Below, piece after piece: positions 7,801-15,563 of a stretch of 64,000 bases of DNA. How positions within the stretch are numbered: position 1 is the first letter of the stretch; every line of letters begins with the position of its first letter. The position numbers were made by a program, and so were the translations under genes. Source of the stretch: CBDCWT01 sp965223305 (GTDB taxonomy: Bacteria; Planctomycetota; Planctomycetia; Pirellulales; Pirellulaceae); assembly GCA_965223305.1 (NCBI GenBank), contig CBDCWT010000017.1:6387-70386 (forward strand), in the 5' to 3' direction. Under the pieces are notes generated by a model. The model did not search any database and was not told the DNA's origin. It saw nothing but the letters and a program-made list of their open reading frames with translations.

Positions 7801-10718
7801 CGCAATTCGTTGCCGGTGCTGACGGTGAAAGTGTCGTCGATCGCGACGGGGACCTCGAAGAAATATGTCACGTCGCCGCTCGCTACCTCCGTGCCGTCGG
7901 CCAGCGTGCCGGTCGCTTCGACGGTCACCTCGTACGCGCCCAGAGCGGTGAAGCCCCAGTTGTAATGTTCGTGACCACCTTCCAGAACGTTCAGGCTGTC
8001 GTCCCCGGTGATCCCGTCGGACGTCGCCATCACCACGTCTGGTCCGGTATCGGTGTTCTGCCACAGCGAGAACTGGCCGGGCCCGTTGACCGCCTTCAGC
8101 TGGAGCTGGACGTTTCCGCCCTGGAAAGTGCCATCCGCAATCTCTTCGGCGCCGATCCCGAGGAAGAGCAGTTCGGGGTTCTCGACGTCCGGCAGACGCC
8201 AGTACGTTTCGCCCGCGCCAACCCCGATGAAGTCGAACCTTGCGTCCTCAACACGGACTTCCTCTGCCTGCGGGCCCACATACAGAAGCACGTCGGCCGG
8301 TTCGTGCTCCGCTCCGTTCGTCTCGTCGTGGACGTGCAGATCCCAACCGTCTTCGTAAGCGATACCGATGTCGAAGAGACCCATCTTCAGGACCGTGTCG
8401 AACTCCTGTGCCGCGGCCGCGGTGATGGTCACGATCGCGGTGTCCAACTCGCCGCTGTCGTCGCTGACGGTGTACGTGAAGCTGTCAGAGCCGTCAAAGC
8501 TGCTCGCAGGCGTGTACGCGAAGGACCCATTCTCCTCGAGCACCACGCTGCCGTTGGTCGGCTCTGTCGACAGGACCGCGGTGAGTGGGTCGCCGGCGGC
8601 GAAAATGTCATTGAACAGGACGTTACCACGCAATTCGTTGCCGGGGATACCGGTGTAGGCATCGTCGATCGCGACGGGGACCTCGAAGAAGTACGTCACG
8701 TCGCCGCTCGCTACCGCCGTGCCGTCGGCCAGCATGCCGGTCGCCTCGAAGGTCACCTCGTACGCGCCCAGGGCGGTGAAGCCCCAGTTGTAATGTGCGT
8801 GACCACCTTCCAGAACGTTCAGGCTGTCGTCCCCGGTGATCCCGTCGGACGTGGCCATCGCCACTGCCGGTCCGGTATCGGTGTTCTGCCACACCGAGAA
8901 CTGGCCCGGCCCGTTGACCGCCTTCAGATGGAGCTGGACCTCTCCGCCCTGGAAAGTGCCGGCCTCAAGCTCTTCGCCACCGATCCCGAGGAAGAGAAGC
9001 TGGGGGTTATCGACGTCCGGCAGACGCCAGTACGTTTCGCCGGCGCCAACTCCGATGAAGTCGAACCTTGCGTCCTCAACGCGGGCTTCTTCTGCCTGCG
9101 GACCGACGTACAGCAGCACCTCATCGGGTTCGTACTCCGTGTCGGTCTCCTCGTCGTGTACGTGCAGATCCCAAGCGTCGTCTTCATAAGCGACACCGAC
9201 GTCGGCGTGACCCATCTTCAGGACCGCGTCGAAATCCTGTGCCGCAGCCGTCGTGATAGTCACGATCGCGGTGTCCAACTCGCCGCTGCCGTCACTGACG
9301 GTGTACGTGAAGCTGTCCGAGTCGTCGAAGCTGCTATCAGGCATGTACGCGAAGGACCCGTTCTCCTCGAGCACCACCGTGCCCTTGGACGGCTCGGTCG
9401 CCAGGACCGTGGTGAGTGCGTTGCGGTCGGGGTCAGAGTCGTTGAATAGGACGTTGCCCACTAGAGCATTCCGGCTGTGGACCGCGTACGCGTCATCCCT
9501 GGCGTCAAATGTGCCGCCCGGATCGTCGACTTCGGTAATGGTCAGCGTCGCCGTGACTTGCTCGCTCAGAAGGCCGTTGGCGTCCTGCTCGACGTCGATG
9601 AGGTAGTCGTTGATGTTGGACGGACCTGGGTCGCTAAGCGTTAGGTCGACCGTCTCGTCGGTTTCGGCGGCATCGTCGGCCAAGATCGGAATGGTGATTG
9701 TCTTCCACGTCTCCTGGTCCTCGAACGTTAGCGTGCCGCTCGTTTCCGTGTAATCGGCATCAGCCACGGCGCTACCATCGCTGGTCGCATAGTCGACCGT
9801 GATCTGCCCGTCGCTGCCGTTCACCCGGCGCACGGTGACGGAGGCTGTGCCGGCGTCCTCGTTGACGACGTACGTCGAGGCGTCAAACTCCAATTGGCCG
9901 ACACTGCCGACGGAGAAGTAGACGGTAAGCGGCTCGCTCTCGGTGAACTGCCCCAGCGACGTAGTGTTGCCATCGTCGAGGTAGCCTGACAGCATGAAGG
10001 TGACCTCGTAGCGGCCCTTCTGCGTGAAGCCATAGTTGTGGTGCAAGTGTCCGCTGGCCGTCACCCAATACGCGTCGTCGGGGCCGATGCCGTCGGTGGC
10101 GTCCAGTCCGCTTCCGTTAGGGTTGCTCACACCGTCGTCGTAGCTCGACATGAAGACGACCGGCCCGGTGTCGCCGCTCTGCCAGACCGAGAACACCCCA
10201 TCGCCGGCCGCACCGGACGGTGTGGTGTGCTGCACGTCGACGAGACTGGCCTTGAGCCAGCGACCCAACCCGCTGACGCGGCCTTTGGACTCGGCAGAGG
10301 GATTGATTCGGTCGAAGACCCCGGACGCGGCCCCACCGCGGAGGCCGAGGAACATGAGATCCGTTTCCTGGTTCTGCGGCAGCCGGTAGAAGTCCTCCCC
10401 AGACTCAAGGCCGATAAAGTCGAACGCCGCCCCGTCAACTCTACTCGTCGTGGCCGGCGCGCCGACGTAGATCAGCGCGTCGTCGGTTTCGTGCAACACA
10501 AAGTTATCGTTGTCGCTGACATGCAACGTCCAGGTCCCAGCGCTATAACCTGGGTTGATGTCCGCGTGTTCGGTCGTCAAGAATGAACCCAGCGTGGCCA
10601 TCAAGTTGCGTCGTTCAAGCTGCTCGATAGCCGGAGTGTGTCTCAGGAACGATCGCCGTTTGGCGGTCAGGCGGGCGGAGCGGCGGGCGCGATGGCGGCC
10701 TAGTTTCTGTGCGTTCAC
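4890..10718 (-). CDS. Large repeat-built surface protein, LEPR-XLL type, with choice-of-anchor M-like, Calx-beta, cadherin-like, cohesin-like and dockerin domains
   Basis: 1,942 residues, GTG start with AAAGGA six bases upstream. The Arg-rich N terminus carries the planctomycete LEPR-XLL-type motif (E-Q-L-E-R-R-N-L-M-A, about residues 32-41). Next come a divergent 230-residue domain resembling choice-of-anchor M / actinobacterial surface-anchored repeats (about 43-275) and a Calx-beta domain (about 275-405). Then four units of about 276 residues follow, each a cadherin-like domain (G-N-V-L-F-N-D, S-F-T-Y-T-V-S-D) plus a choice-of-anchor M-like domain (F-D-F-I-G-V-G-A-G-E, H-Y-N-W-G-F-T). The units alternate in type, and two are nearly identical in DNA. 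After a linker there is a cohesin-like domain (about 1620-1770) and two dockerin-type calcium repeats (D-V-S-G-N-G, D-I-S-G-N-G, about 1775-1840). Likely an extracellular adhesion or scaffold protein; ligand unknown. The cohesin and dockerin assignments rest on motif pattern only. Confidence 0.85.
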   Translation of the reverse strand: MNAQKLGRHRARRSARLTAKRRSFLRHTPAIEQLERRNLMATLGSFLTTEHADINPGYSAGTWTLHVSDNDNFVLHETDDALIYVGAPATTSRVDGAAFDFIGLESGEDFYRLPQNQETDLMFLGLRGGAASGVFDRINPSAESKGRVSGLGRWLKASLVDVQHTTPSGAAGDGVFSVWQSGDTGPVVFMSSYDDGVSNPNGSGLDATDGIGPDDAYWVTASGHLHHNYGFTQKGRYEVTFMLSGYLDDGNTTSLGQFTESEPLTVYFSVGSVGQLEFDASTYVVNEDAGTASVTVRRVNGSDGQITVDYATSDGSAVADADYTETSGTLTFEDQETWKTITIPILADDAAETDETVDLTLSDPGPSNINDYLIDVEQDANGLLSEQVTATLTITEVDDPGGTFDARDDAYAVHSRNALVGNVLFNDSDPDRNALTTVLATEPSKGTVVLEENGSFAYMPDSSFDDSDSFTYTVSDGSGELDTAIVTITTAAAQDFDAVLKMGHADVGVAYEDDAWDLHVHDEETDTEYEPDEVLLYVGPQAEEARVEDARFDFIGVGAGETYWRLPDVDNPQLLFLGIGGEELEAGTFQGGEVQLHLKAVNGPGQFSVWQNTDTGPAVAMATSDGITGDDSLNVLEGGHAHYNWGFTALGAYEVTFEATGMLADGTAVASGDVTYFFEVPVAIDDAYTGIPGNELRGNVLFNDIFAAGDPLTAVLSTEPTNGSVVLEENGSFAYTPASSFDGSDSFTYTVSDDSGELDTAIVTITAAAAQEFDTVLKMGLFDIGIAYEDGWDLHVHDETNGAEHEPADVLLYVGPQAEEVRVEDARFDFIGVGAGETYWRLPDVENPELLFLGIGAEEIADGTFQGGNVQLQLKAVNGPGQFSLWQNTDTGPDVVMATSDGITGDDSLNVLEGGHEHYNWGFTALGAYEVTVEATGTLADGTEVASGDVTYFFEVPVAIDDTFTVSTGNELRGNVLFNDTAPDGAALTAALTTEPTNGTVVLEENGSFAYMPDSSFDDSDSFTYTVSDDSGELDTAIVTITAAAAQDFDAVLKMGHADVGVAYEGAWDLHVHDEENDVEYEPADVLLYVGPQAEEVRVEDVRFDFIGVGAGETYWRLPDVDNPQLLFLGIGGEELEAGTFQGGSVQLQLKVVNGPGQFSVWQNTDTGPSVAMATSDGITGDDSLNVLEGGHAHYNWGFTALGAYEVTFEATGTLADGTAVASGDVTYFFEVVPAAVDDSYTVIPSNQLVGNVLFNDISPDGDPLTAALTTAPTNGTVVLNENGSFTYMPDGSFDDSDSFTYTVSDDSGELDAAIVTITAAAAQEFDTVLKMGLFDIGIAYEDGWDLHVHDETNGAEHEPADVLLYVGPQAEEVRVEDARFDFIGVGAGETYWRLPDVENPELLFLGIGAEEIADGTFQGGNVQLQLKAVNGPGQFSLWQNTDTGPDVVMATSDGITGDDSLSVLEGSHEHYNWGFTALGEYEVTFEATGTLADGTAVASGDVTYFFSVDPPLVSVTSLDSSSSGFVASFSGDLDASGLNLFDTQADELGPPDVTLVGSVVGSVAGSLIVDPALREVSFIKTGGPLDPDTYTVTIRSAADGFVDVVGRLLDGDNDGTEGGDFVGTFTITEPAANTITLGIPDIVRGPGQPVNVPATATGVPVTISGGENVRTVDLRIAYDPSLLSITGAAVAPGIPDGSSVTVNTDTPGLAILAFVSSSPLPAGTHTIVNLQASIPSGIAGGAQRLDLHDATVSDGSGNQFPLIVDDGYQLVGYFGDVSGNGTINALDASRVAQFAALIDTGFAVSLLTDPVILGDISGNGRVNAGDASLIAQFAALLDVPEIPPLPAQAAAAALGALANTGTLLDPRDGDDRREATRLPGGPDSSCDSPWRCSADQPAAVDMLMAGLPAATTAADHSRVEALEVAVDELFEALNEVSLLSD
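6325..6780 (-). repeat. Near-identical intragenic repeat, copy 2
   Basis: This ~455-bp block is essentially identical to 7984-8439 (offset 1,659 bp, exactly 553 codons). It encodes the fourth choice-of-anchor M-like domain of the surface protein. The first mismatches appear at the edges (near 6322 and 6782). The intervening unit at 7.1-7.57 kb is of the other type, so the pattern reads Y-X-Y-X along the protein. Confidence 0.85.
7984..8439 (-). repeat. Near-identical intragenic repeat, copy 1
   Basis: Partner of the block at 6325-6780. It encodes the second choice-of-anchor M-like domain. Almost no base differences between the copies implies recent duplication of a two-unit block or ongoing gene conversion. 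Confidence 0.85.
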
Positions 10719-10839
10719 GAATATTCCTTTCGACTGTAGATGATCTGGGAATTTTGTTGGGTTGAACTGCGGGGTCTTATCAGGTGGCGGTTACTGGTCG
10801 CAGAGGCGACGAGAACGGAACCAGCGGCGAACTCCCGCT

Positions 10840-11595
10840 TTAGGGGGTCTCCGGATAGCGGCCCGGCAAGGCGAAGTTCGTTCCTTCGTCGGCCCAGCGC
10901 TTGACCTGTTGTCCGGGAATGAGCTGTACGTGGCCGTCGGCAAACAAGTAGTTCGCGTAGCCTGTCGCGTGCCGTGCTGGCGGAGCGGTGACCGGAGCGC
11001 CGCCAAAGCGATCTGGCTGAATGTCCGCCACGATCCTGTTCCAAGCCCTATCGCGAGGTGAGCGAAACCAGTTGCGGGAGTGGGTATGGTCGTCGCTGGT
11101 CGCCACCCCTGTGCGATCCGACGCAGTGAATACGATGATTGTGCGCGTAGTCCCCTTTAGGTTGTGCAAGTTCAGGGCTTGATCCCGACCAGGCACGCAA
11201 ATGTATTCATTGAGCACATAGCTAGTTCCCTTGTCCGCCAGGCGTTCCTGCCCTCTTGGATCCTCAGGGCAGATCCGCACTTGATCGACGTTCTCCATAA
11301 ACGGCCCAAGCGTGTAGATCCAGGATGATTCCAAGCGCGAAGAGCCGTGCGATGATTTGGGAAAATGGCCATTGTGCGTGTTGCAGAACATGTGCATCGC
11401 AATCCCGATCTGGCGGAGGTTGTTCGCACACTCGACTTTCCGAGCTGCCTGCCTCGATACTTGAACCGCCGGAAGTAGCAAGCCAAGTAGCAGCCCGATA
11501 ATTGAAATGACCACCAATACCTCCACGAGCGTGAACGCAGCTCTGTGACGTTGATGTCGTCGCAGGCGGTTCGGCCCAGAGAATTTGTAAGGCAT
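10840..11595 (-). CDS. DUF1559 / type IV pilin-like secreted protein
   Basis: 251 residues. The N terminus is a prepilin type signal: a basic leader, then A-F-T-L-V-E-V-L-V-V-I-S-I-I-G with Glu at position 5 of the mature helix, followed by the typical Q-x-x-R-x-A-A-R and N-N-L-R-Q-I-G segments. The C terminus holds Y-L-F-A-D-G-H-V, the hallmark end of DUF1559 (also called SBP_bac_10) proteins, which are massively expanded in planctomycetes and of unknown detailed role. ATG at 11595 is preferred over the one at 11613 because AAGAAAAGAAG precedes it. It lies downstream of the small His-rich exported protein and upstream of the giant surface protein on the same strand, so the three may form a surface-related unit. 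Confidence 0.85.
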   Translation of the reverse strand: MPYKFSGPNRLRRHQRHRAAFTLVEVLVVISIIGLLLGLLLPAVQVSRQAARKVECANNLRQIGIAMHMFCNTHNGHFPKSSHGSSRLESSWIYTLGPFMENVDQVRICPEDPRGQERLADKGTSYVLNEYICVPGRDQALNLHNLKGTTRTIIVFTASDRTGVATSDDHTHSRNWFRSPRDRAWNRIVADIQPDRFGGAPVTAPPARHATGYANYLFADGHVQLIPGQQVKRWADEGTNFALPGRYPETP

Positions 11596-11705
11596 GCTTC
11601 TTTTCTTTCTCAAAGTAGAGAACCAAGCAGCAATGCACGCTGACTCGCGCGAGTCTAGCGCACATCCCGCTTAGTGGATTGCGAGGTTAAGAGACGCTCT
11701 TATGC

Positions 11706-12137
11706 TTAAGACACAGCAGGTGGAGCGCGAGATTGAAAGCCAGAACGGCATGGAGAAGGACAGAAGTCGGGCACGACGACAGTCGTCGTCGGAGAAACGG
11801 CCAACAAGACAACCGACTCCGACTCGATCGGTTTGTCTTGTGCCTGTCCTAGGACCTGGCAAACCCAGCACGTCGATGTCTCGTGCTGCGGATGTTTGTC
11901 TGGTGGATGCCCGTGATGTTGCTGCTCATCATTGGTATCCACTGCATGACGATGCAGGAGATCGCCCGGATGCTGGTGATGGGGCGACTGAGTCGAACCG
12001 CCGCGAGCGTGGATGTCGCCACAGAGTGCGCTGTTTAACGCCGAACACTGCCGAAGATGCAGGGCCCGCCCGCCCACGGCTAGGGCGACGTACACCAACA
12101 GAACGGTAGCAGTAAGTATGGGGCGGGCGAAGCGCAT
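11706..12137 (-). CDS. Small exported His-rich protein with a CxxC motif (DUF2946-like)
   Basis: 143 residues. An N-terminal hydrophobic segment (about residues 6-24) looks like a signal peptide or single membrane anchor. A His/Gln-rich stretch follows (about 50-90) and then C-W-V-C with Q-V-L-G-Q-A-Q. The layout of His-rich segment plus CxxC resembles DUF2946-type small proteins often found near metal-handling or pilin-like genes, suggesting metal binding in the envelope. This is inference from composition, not a firm family call. It precedes the DUF1559 gene on the same strand with about 110 bases between. Confidence 0.55.
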   Translation of the reverse strand: MRFARPILTATVLLVYVALAVGGRALHLRQCSALNSALCGDIHARGGSTQSPHHQHPGDLLHRHAVDTNDEQQHHGHPPDKHPQHETSTCWVCQVLGQAQDKPIESESVVLLAVSPTTTVVVPDFCPSPCRSGFQSRAPPAVS

Positions 12138-12566
12138 TGGCTCAACGGAGGCAGTGAACTACCTTGATTCTTCGCGGGTCCGACCAACCCAGCGCACCTC
12201 ATTCTAGTCTTACAGATACAACAATCAAGCGGTTCGAACCGCGGACATCGCGGCGGACTTGCGGGTCACCACCGAGATTGTGAGTGGGCGAAGGACATCA
12301 CTTGCCGCCCGAAACGCCAGGCTGCGTGGGACCGGCACGGCTGAGCTTTCCAAAGCTGGCCCTCCTTCTGGGCCCTCTGGGTGAGTTCACGCTGCGTTAT
12401 CGACCACTATGGCGCCCCACCGGGCGCGCGTGGGTCTTTTATGGTGTCCTAAAAAAGACACCTTTCAGTGAAATCGACAGGTTTCGGCGAGGAAACATAA
12501 CTGATGATGACGTGAGCAGTTAAACCTGAGACCTACCGGTGAGTGGACTAGCACATCCAGCGCGAC

Positions 12567-12701
12567 GTACTGTCTGTAGCAGAACTTCAATCGCGCGGCC
12601 GCAAGGCTCAGCTGTAGTCGATTTTTCTGTCCCAATCTTTCTGTCGTCAAGCAGCTCGGCGAGTAGGTTTTGGATGACAGAAAAATTGGGACAGAAAGAT
12701 G
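12567..12701. repeat. 135-bp hairpin element, copy 1
   Basis: About 95% identical to 12785-12919 (offset 218). It contains a 25-base arm at 12621-12645 (starting atttttctgtcccaat) and its near-perfect inverse at 12676-12700 (starting gacagaaaaattggga), giving a long stem with about a 30-base loop. Very similar ctgtcccaat hairpins are dispersed in planctomycete genomes as I remember them; that part is recollection. Confidence 0.75.
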
Positions 12702-12784
12702 GCGTAGCTTCAGAGCTTTCTCGAGTGAGTTGAACGTAGCTGCCCTCCGCACGATGTTGATCCAGTGGATGCCATCCAACGCGC

Positions 12785-12919
12785 GTACTGTCTGTAGCAG
12801 AACTTCAATCGCGTGGCCGCAAGGCTCAGCTGTAGTCGATTTTTCTGTCCTAATCTTTCTGTCGTTAAGCGGCTCGGCGAGCAGGTTTTGAATGACAGAA
12901 AAATTGGGACAGAAAGATG
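12785..12919. repeat. 135-bp hairpin element, copy 2
   Basis: Second copy of the element at 12567-12701. Its stem arms are at 12839-12863 and 12894-12918. The flanking sequence before each copy (gtgga..catcca) is also related, so the duplication unit is probably about 218 bp in tandem. Confidence 0.75.
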
Positions 12920-13505
12920 AGAGTCCTCGCGGATCCCGACAGGCAGTGCCGGCAGATGGGGTACGGCAGATGGCCCTTCGACATCAGTGAGAAGTGTCCA
13001 ATTTTCCACTACTTTTGCTGCTAGTCGATGCACCTCCGGTGATTAGAGCATTGGCGCAGCGAGAATCGTAAACGAGGAAGGGCGTTGAAAAACCGTCGTC
13101 AACTGTTGTGAGTTCAGTCCTTCTCATTCTGAACACGAGCATCCATACTCGCGCGTCGTTCGACCGCGTCGCGCGCGTGGGCAGATAGTCTGTCAAGGGA
13201 TCGCATGGCCGGTTGAGCCCAGAGCGGACAACGGCCGTCGCGGCCATGAAGTCGAAGAAGCGTACTCAAAGTATCATGCGATCGGGTTCACACGCGAATC
13301 ACTGTCGTCTTGGGGCACACCACCGTCATCGAGCGTAACAGAATCGTCCGCATTCCACCATCCGCGCTGCAGAAGCGATTGCGATTCGGCAAGTGTGCTG
13401 CCATCGGGAATCAACGGCCCGAAGGATTCCGGTGCCTGGCGCTCCGATTCGATGAAGTCACCGGAGAAGCGTTCGGTCTTGAAGTCTTGTGGGCAACTAC
13501 CGGCT

Positions 13506-14255
13506 GGCGAAACATCTGCATTACTTTTGCATATCCAATGCAATGATTTGGCATGCGGCGCTCCCCCAGGTGGTGGTACGTTTTTACGGAACGGAAACGA
13601 CAACCCACACCACACTACAGGAAGATAGGAGCCGCCGTCCTTCGTGAACACCGCTGTATCACTCAAGCCGCCCAACACAGCGGAAAAAGGCTCGTCCGTT
13701 CAACCCACAGACGGCTTTACGCGGACCTGGCGTTACAAGGCTGGCATCGGTCTGTTCATTGTCGGCAACATCAGCTTGGTCGTCGGAATCCTCCTACCAG
13801 TGCTGGGACTGGCAACAGGGGGCAAAGCGGGGTTGGTCGGTGTGCTGATCGTGGGGGGCGAATTGGTGGCACTCTCCAGCATCGTCCTGCTTGGCAAAGC
13901 AGGCTTCTTGGCGATTAAGCAGAAGCTGTTCGGCTTTCTCGAATCTGGATACGCCGCGCCAGTGGGTCCGGTCCGCCATTACGCCGGCATCGCGATCATG
14001 CTCACGAATCTGATTACCACATACACCCTGGTTCTCTATGCCTGGACGGCCTTTGGGGCTGCCACGCCCGACAACTCCGTTCCTTACGTTTGGGGTCTGG
14101 ATCTCGCTCAGCAGAGCTCACTTGTATTCTGGCTGCTCCTGTGTGGCGAGCTCTGTTTTCTGGTGGCCATCTACCTGCTCGGTGCCGACTGGTGGGAGCG
14201 ATTTCGGAATGTTGTCGTTTGGAACCGTAGCCCCGAACCTGAAACAAGTTAGACA
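13506..14255 (+). repeat. 750-bp duplication, copy A
   Basis: About 98% identical to 22691-23440, at a constant offset of 9,185 bp. It spans a 138-base leader and the whole membrane protein gene, and stops a few bases after its stop codon (agttagaca). The genes that follow each copy are different members of one enzyme family, so only this segment was recently copied or converted. Confidence 0.95.
13644..14252 (+). CDS. Four-helix membrane protein (transporter-suffix-like), copy A
   Basis: 202 residues with GTG start and GGAG about a dozen bases upstream. Four hydrophobic helices lie at about residues 33-55, 62-84, 115-140 and 157-180. The loop G-K-A-G-F-L-A-I-K-Q-K after helix 2 resembles the transporter suffix domain of small bacterial membrane proteins, whose role is not known. 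It sits 19 bases ahead of the first amidinotransferase gene on the same strand, so it is probably the first gene of that operon and may move the substrate or product. A second, almost identical gene heads the other amidinotransferase block at 22829. Confidence 0.75.
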   Translation: MNTAVSLKPPNTAEKGSSVQPTDGFTRTWRYKAGIGLFIVGNISLVVGILLPVLGLATGGKAGLVGVLIVGGELVALSSIVLLGKAGFLAIKQKLFGFLESGYAAPVGPVRHYAGIAIMLTNLITTYTLVLYAWTAFGAATPDNSVPYVWGLDLAQQSSLVFWLLLCGELCFLVAIYLLGADWWERFRNVVVWNRSPEPETS

Positions 14256-14270
14256 GCTGGAGTCAACAAA

Positions 14271-15464
14271 ATGCCTATCACAGACATCGAACAGCCATCA
14301 GTTTATGACATCCTCGCAACACCCAAACCCCAATTCTCGAACAAGCAGGAGGAGTGGGACACCTTCAACCAGATGTGGGCGGACCAGGTCGTCGGGAAAG
14401 GGATCAAGGTCTACGAGGAGCACTGCTCAGCCAAATTACGGGCTTGCATGGTGGGCGACCCATGGTCGGTGTTTACGCCTGATCCGGCTGACGATGGCAC
14501 CTATGCTCTGATCAAGGACAGCTTCTCGGACAAGGACATCGCCTTGTGGCGCAGGAACGCCGACAAGCACCTACGAGACGCCGATCCGGAACGTTATGAC
14601 AAGATTGTTGCGGCCATCGCGGACCGGGACGAGAAGTACGAAAAGGCCGGGGTCACCATCATCCGTAACACGCTCGGCTGGTATCCCGACGAGATCAACA
14701 ACTTCAACGCGGTCTACGGCGGGCCCAAGTTCATCTCGATCTATGCCGGCGCCAAATGGCAAATGACCGGCAACACGTTGCTGGTCGGACAGAGCACAGG
14801 TGCCGTCCGGGCAGCGGAGACCTCCTCAAGAGCGGCCACCGTTCACCTCATTCTGGAGAGCCCGGGCTCGAAGATCGTCCCCTTCATGAACGTAGAGCCC
14901 AATCCGACGACATCTCATGGTGTCGCTGGATTTGCCCTCGATGACTGGAGGCAAATGCCAAACCAAACCATCCTCTGGGCCTTTGGCTGTCCATCCAAGG
15001 AGGGCATCCAGGCAGCTACGGAAACCGGCCAGGACTGCCCGGCGGGCTGGCCGCGCGGCAGGGAACTGCAAATGCGGCTGCTGAGCGAGTTAGGTGTGAA
15101 GCAGGATGTCTGGTGGTTCGACAGCCGGATCGCTTACCACCAGGACTGCGTGATGATGAACCTCGTCGAAGGTGTGGTCGGTCTGCCCGATGACGGCAAG
15201 AACGGCATGTGGAGTGAACTGCCGAACTGTCTCAAAGACTGGGAGATCTTGCCACTGCCTATGGAAGACGTTGCCCGGGGCGTGGCCAACTCGTCCACCT
15301 TGGGCGATGGCCGTATCTTCATCGACAGCGCCTGCACCAAGACTATCGACATGCTGGAAAAGAGAGGTTACGAGCCAATTCCTATCAACTACCAGGTCTG
15401 TTGGCAGACGTTCCACAGCGGCCTTGATTGCAGCGATGCCAATATTTGGCGCGAGAACGACTAG
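14271..15464 (+). CDS. Amidinotransferase-family enzyme 1 (subgroup A)
   Basis: 397 residues of the guanidino-group-modifying superfamily (glycine amidinotransferase, arginine deiminase, DDAH). Visible landmarks match glycine amidinotransferase in order: V-G-D-P near residue 61, Asp224 in A-L-D-D-W-R, the H-x-D motif Y-H290-Q-D-C, the strand D-G-R-I-F-I-D-S near 346-353, and the nucleophile Cys387 in G-L-D-C-S-D. The catalytic triad therefore looks complete. Such enzymes move an amidino group from arginine to an amine or hydrolyse guanidines; the substrate here is unknown. SD-like TGGAG precedes the ATG. It is the second gene of a block: membrane protein, this enzyme, then a subgroup B paralogue 100 bases on. 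Closest relative here is the collapsed gene at 25898. Confidence 0.8.
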   Translation: MPITDIEQPSVYDILATPKPQFSNKQEEWDTFNQMWADQVVGKGIKVYEEHCSAKLRACMVGDPWSVFTPDPADDGTYALIKDSFSDKDIALWRRNADKHLRDADPERYDKIVAAIADRDEKYEKAGVTIIRNTLGWYPDEINNFNAVYGGPKFISIYAGAKWQMTGNTLLVGQSTGAVRAAETSSRAATVHLILESPGSKIVPFMNVEPNPTTSHGVAGFALDDWRQMPNQTILWAFGCPSKEGIQAATETGQDCPAGWPRGRELQMRLLSELGVKQDVWWFDSRIAYHQDCVMMNLVEGVVGLPDDGKNGMWSELPNCLKDWEILPLPMEDVARGVANSSTLGDGRIFIDSACTKTIDMLEKRGYEPIPINYQVCWQTFHSGLDCSDANIWREND

Positions 15465-15563
15465 AACGAACATCCTTCCAGTGCGAAGAAGGGATGAGAT
15501 CCTTAGAGTCTCATGCGGCGCACTTGAACATTAGAACAAACCTACTTTAACACGGAGAACTTG

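Larger units (their letters stand above)
12138..13505. other. Non-coding stretch with hairpin repeats and a possible transposase scrap
   Basis: No supportable gene. Near 12231-12385 a plus-strand reading gives a short peptide with I-A-A-D-L-R-V-T-T, which resembles the helix-turn-helix start of IS630-type transposases but decays quickly, so any relic is very degraded. At 12567-12919 a hairpin-bearing element occurs twice (listed separately). From 12930 to 13505 I see nothing distinctive. Confidence 0.4.

Noticed and set aside
6306..9449. A 1,047-codon open frame on the plus strand opposite the surface protein gene
   Set aside because: It mirrors the repeat units of the minus-strand gene exactly, has no start context or domain, and its absence of stops follows from codon choice in the repeated, GC-rich sense gene.
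13274..13678. Minus-strand frame across the leader of the duplicated segment, with a similar one at 22648-22860
   Set aside because: It is preserved in both places only because the DNA is duplicated; it breaks outside the shared segment.
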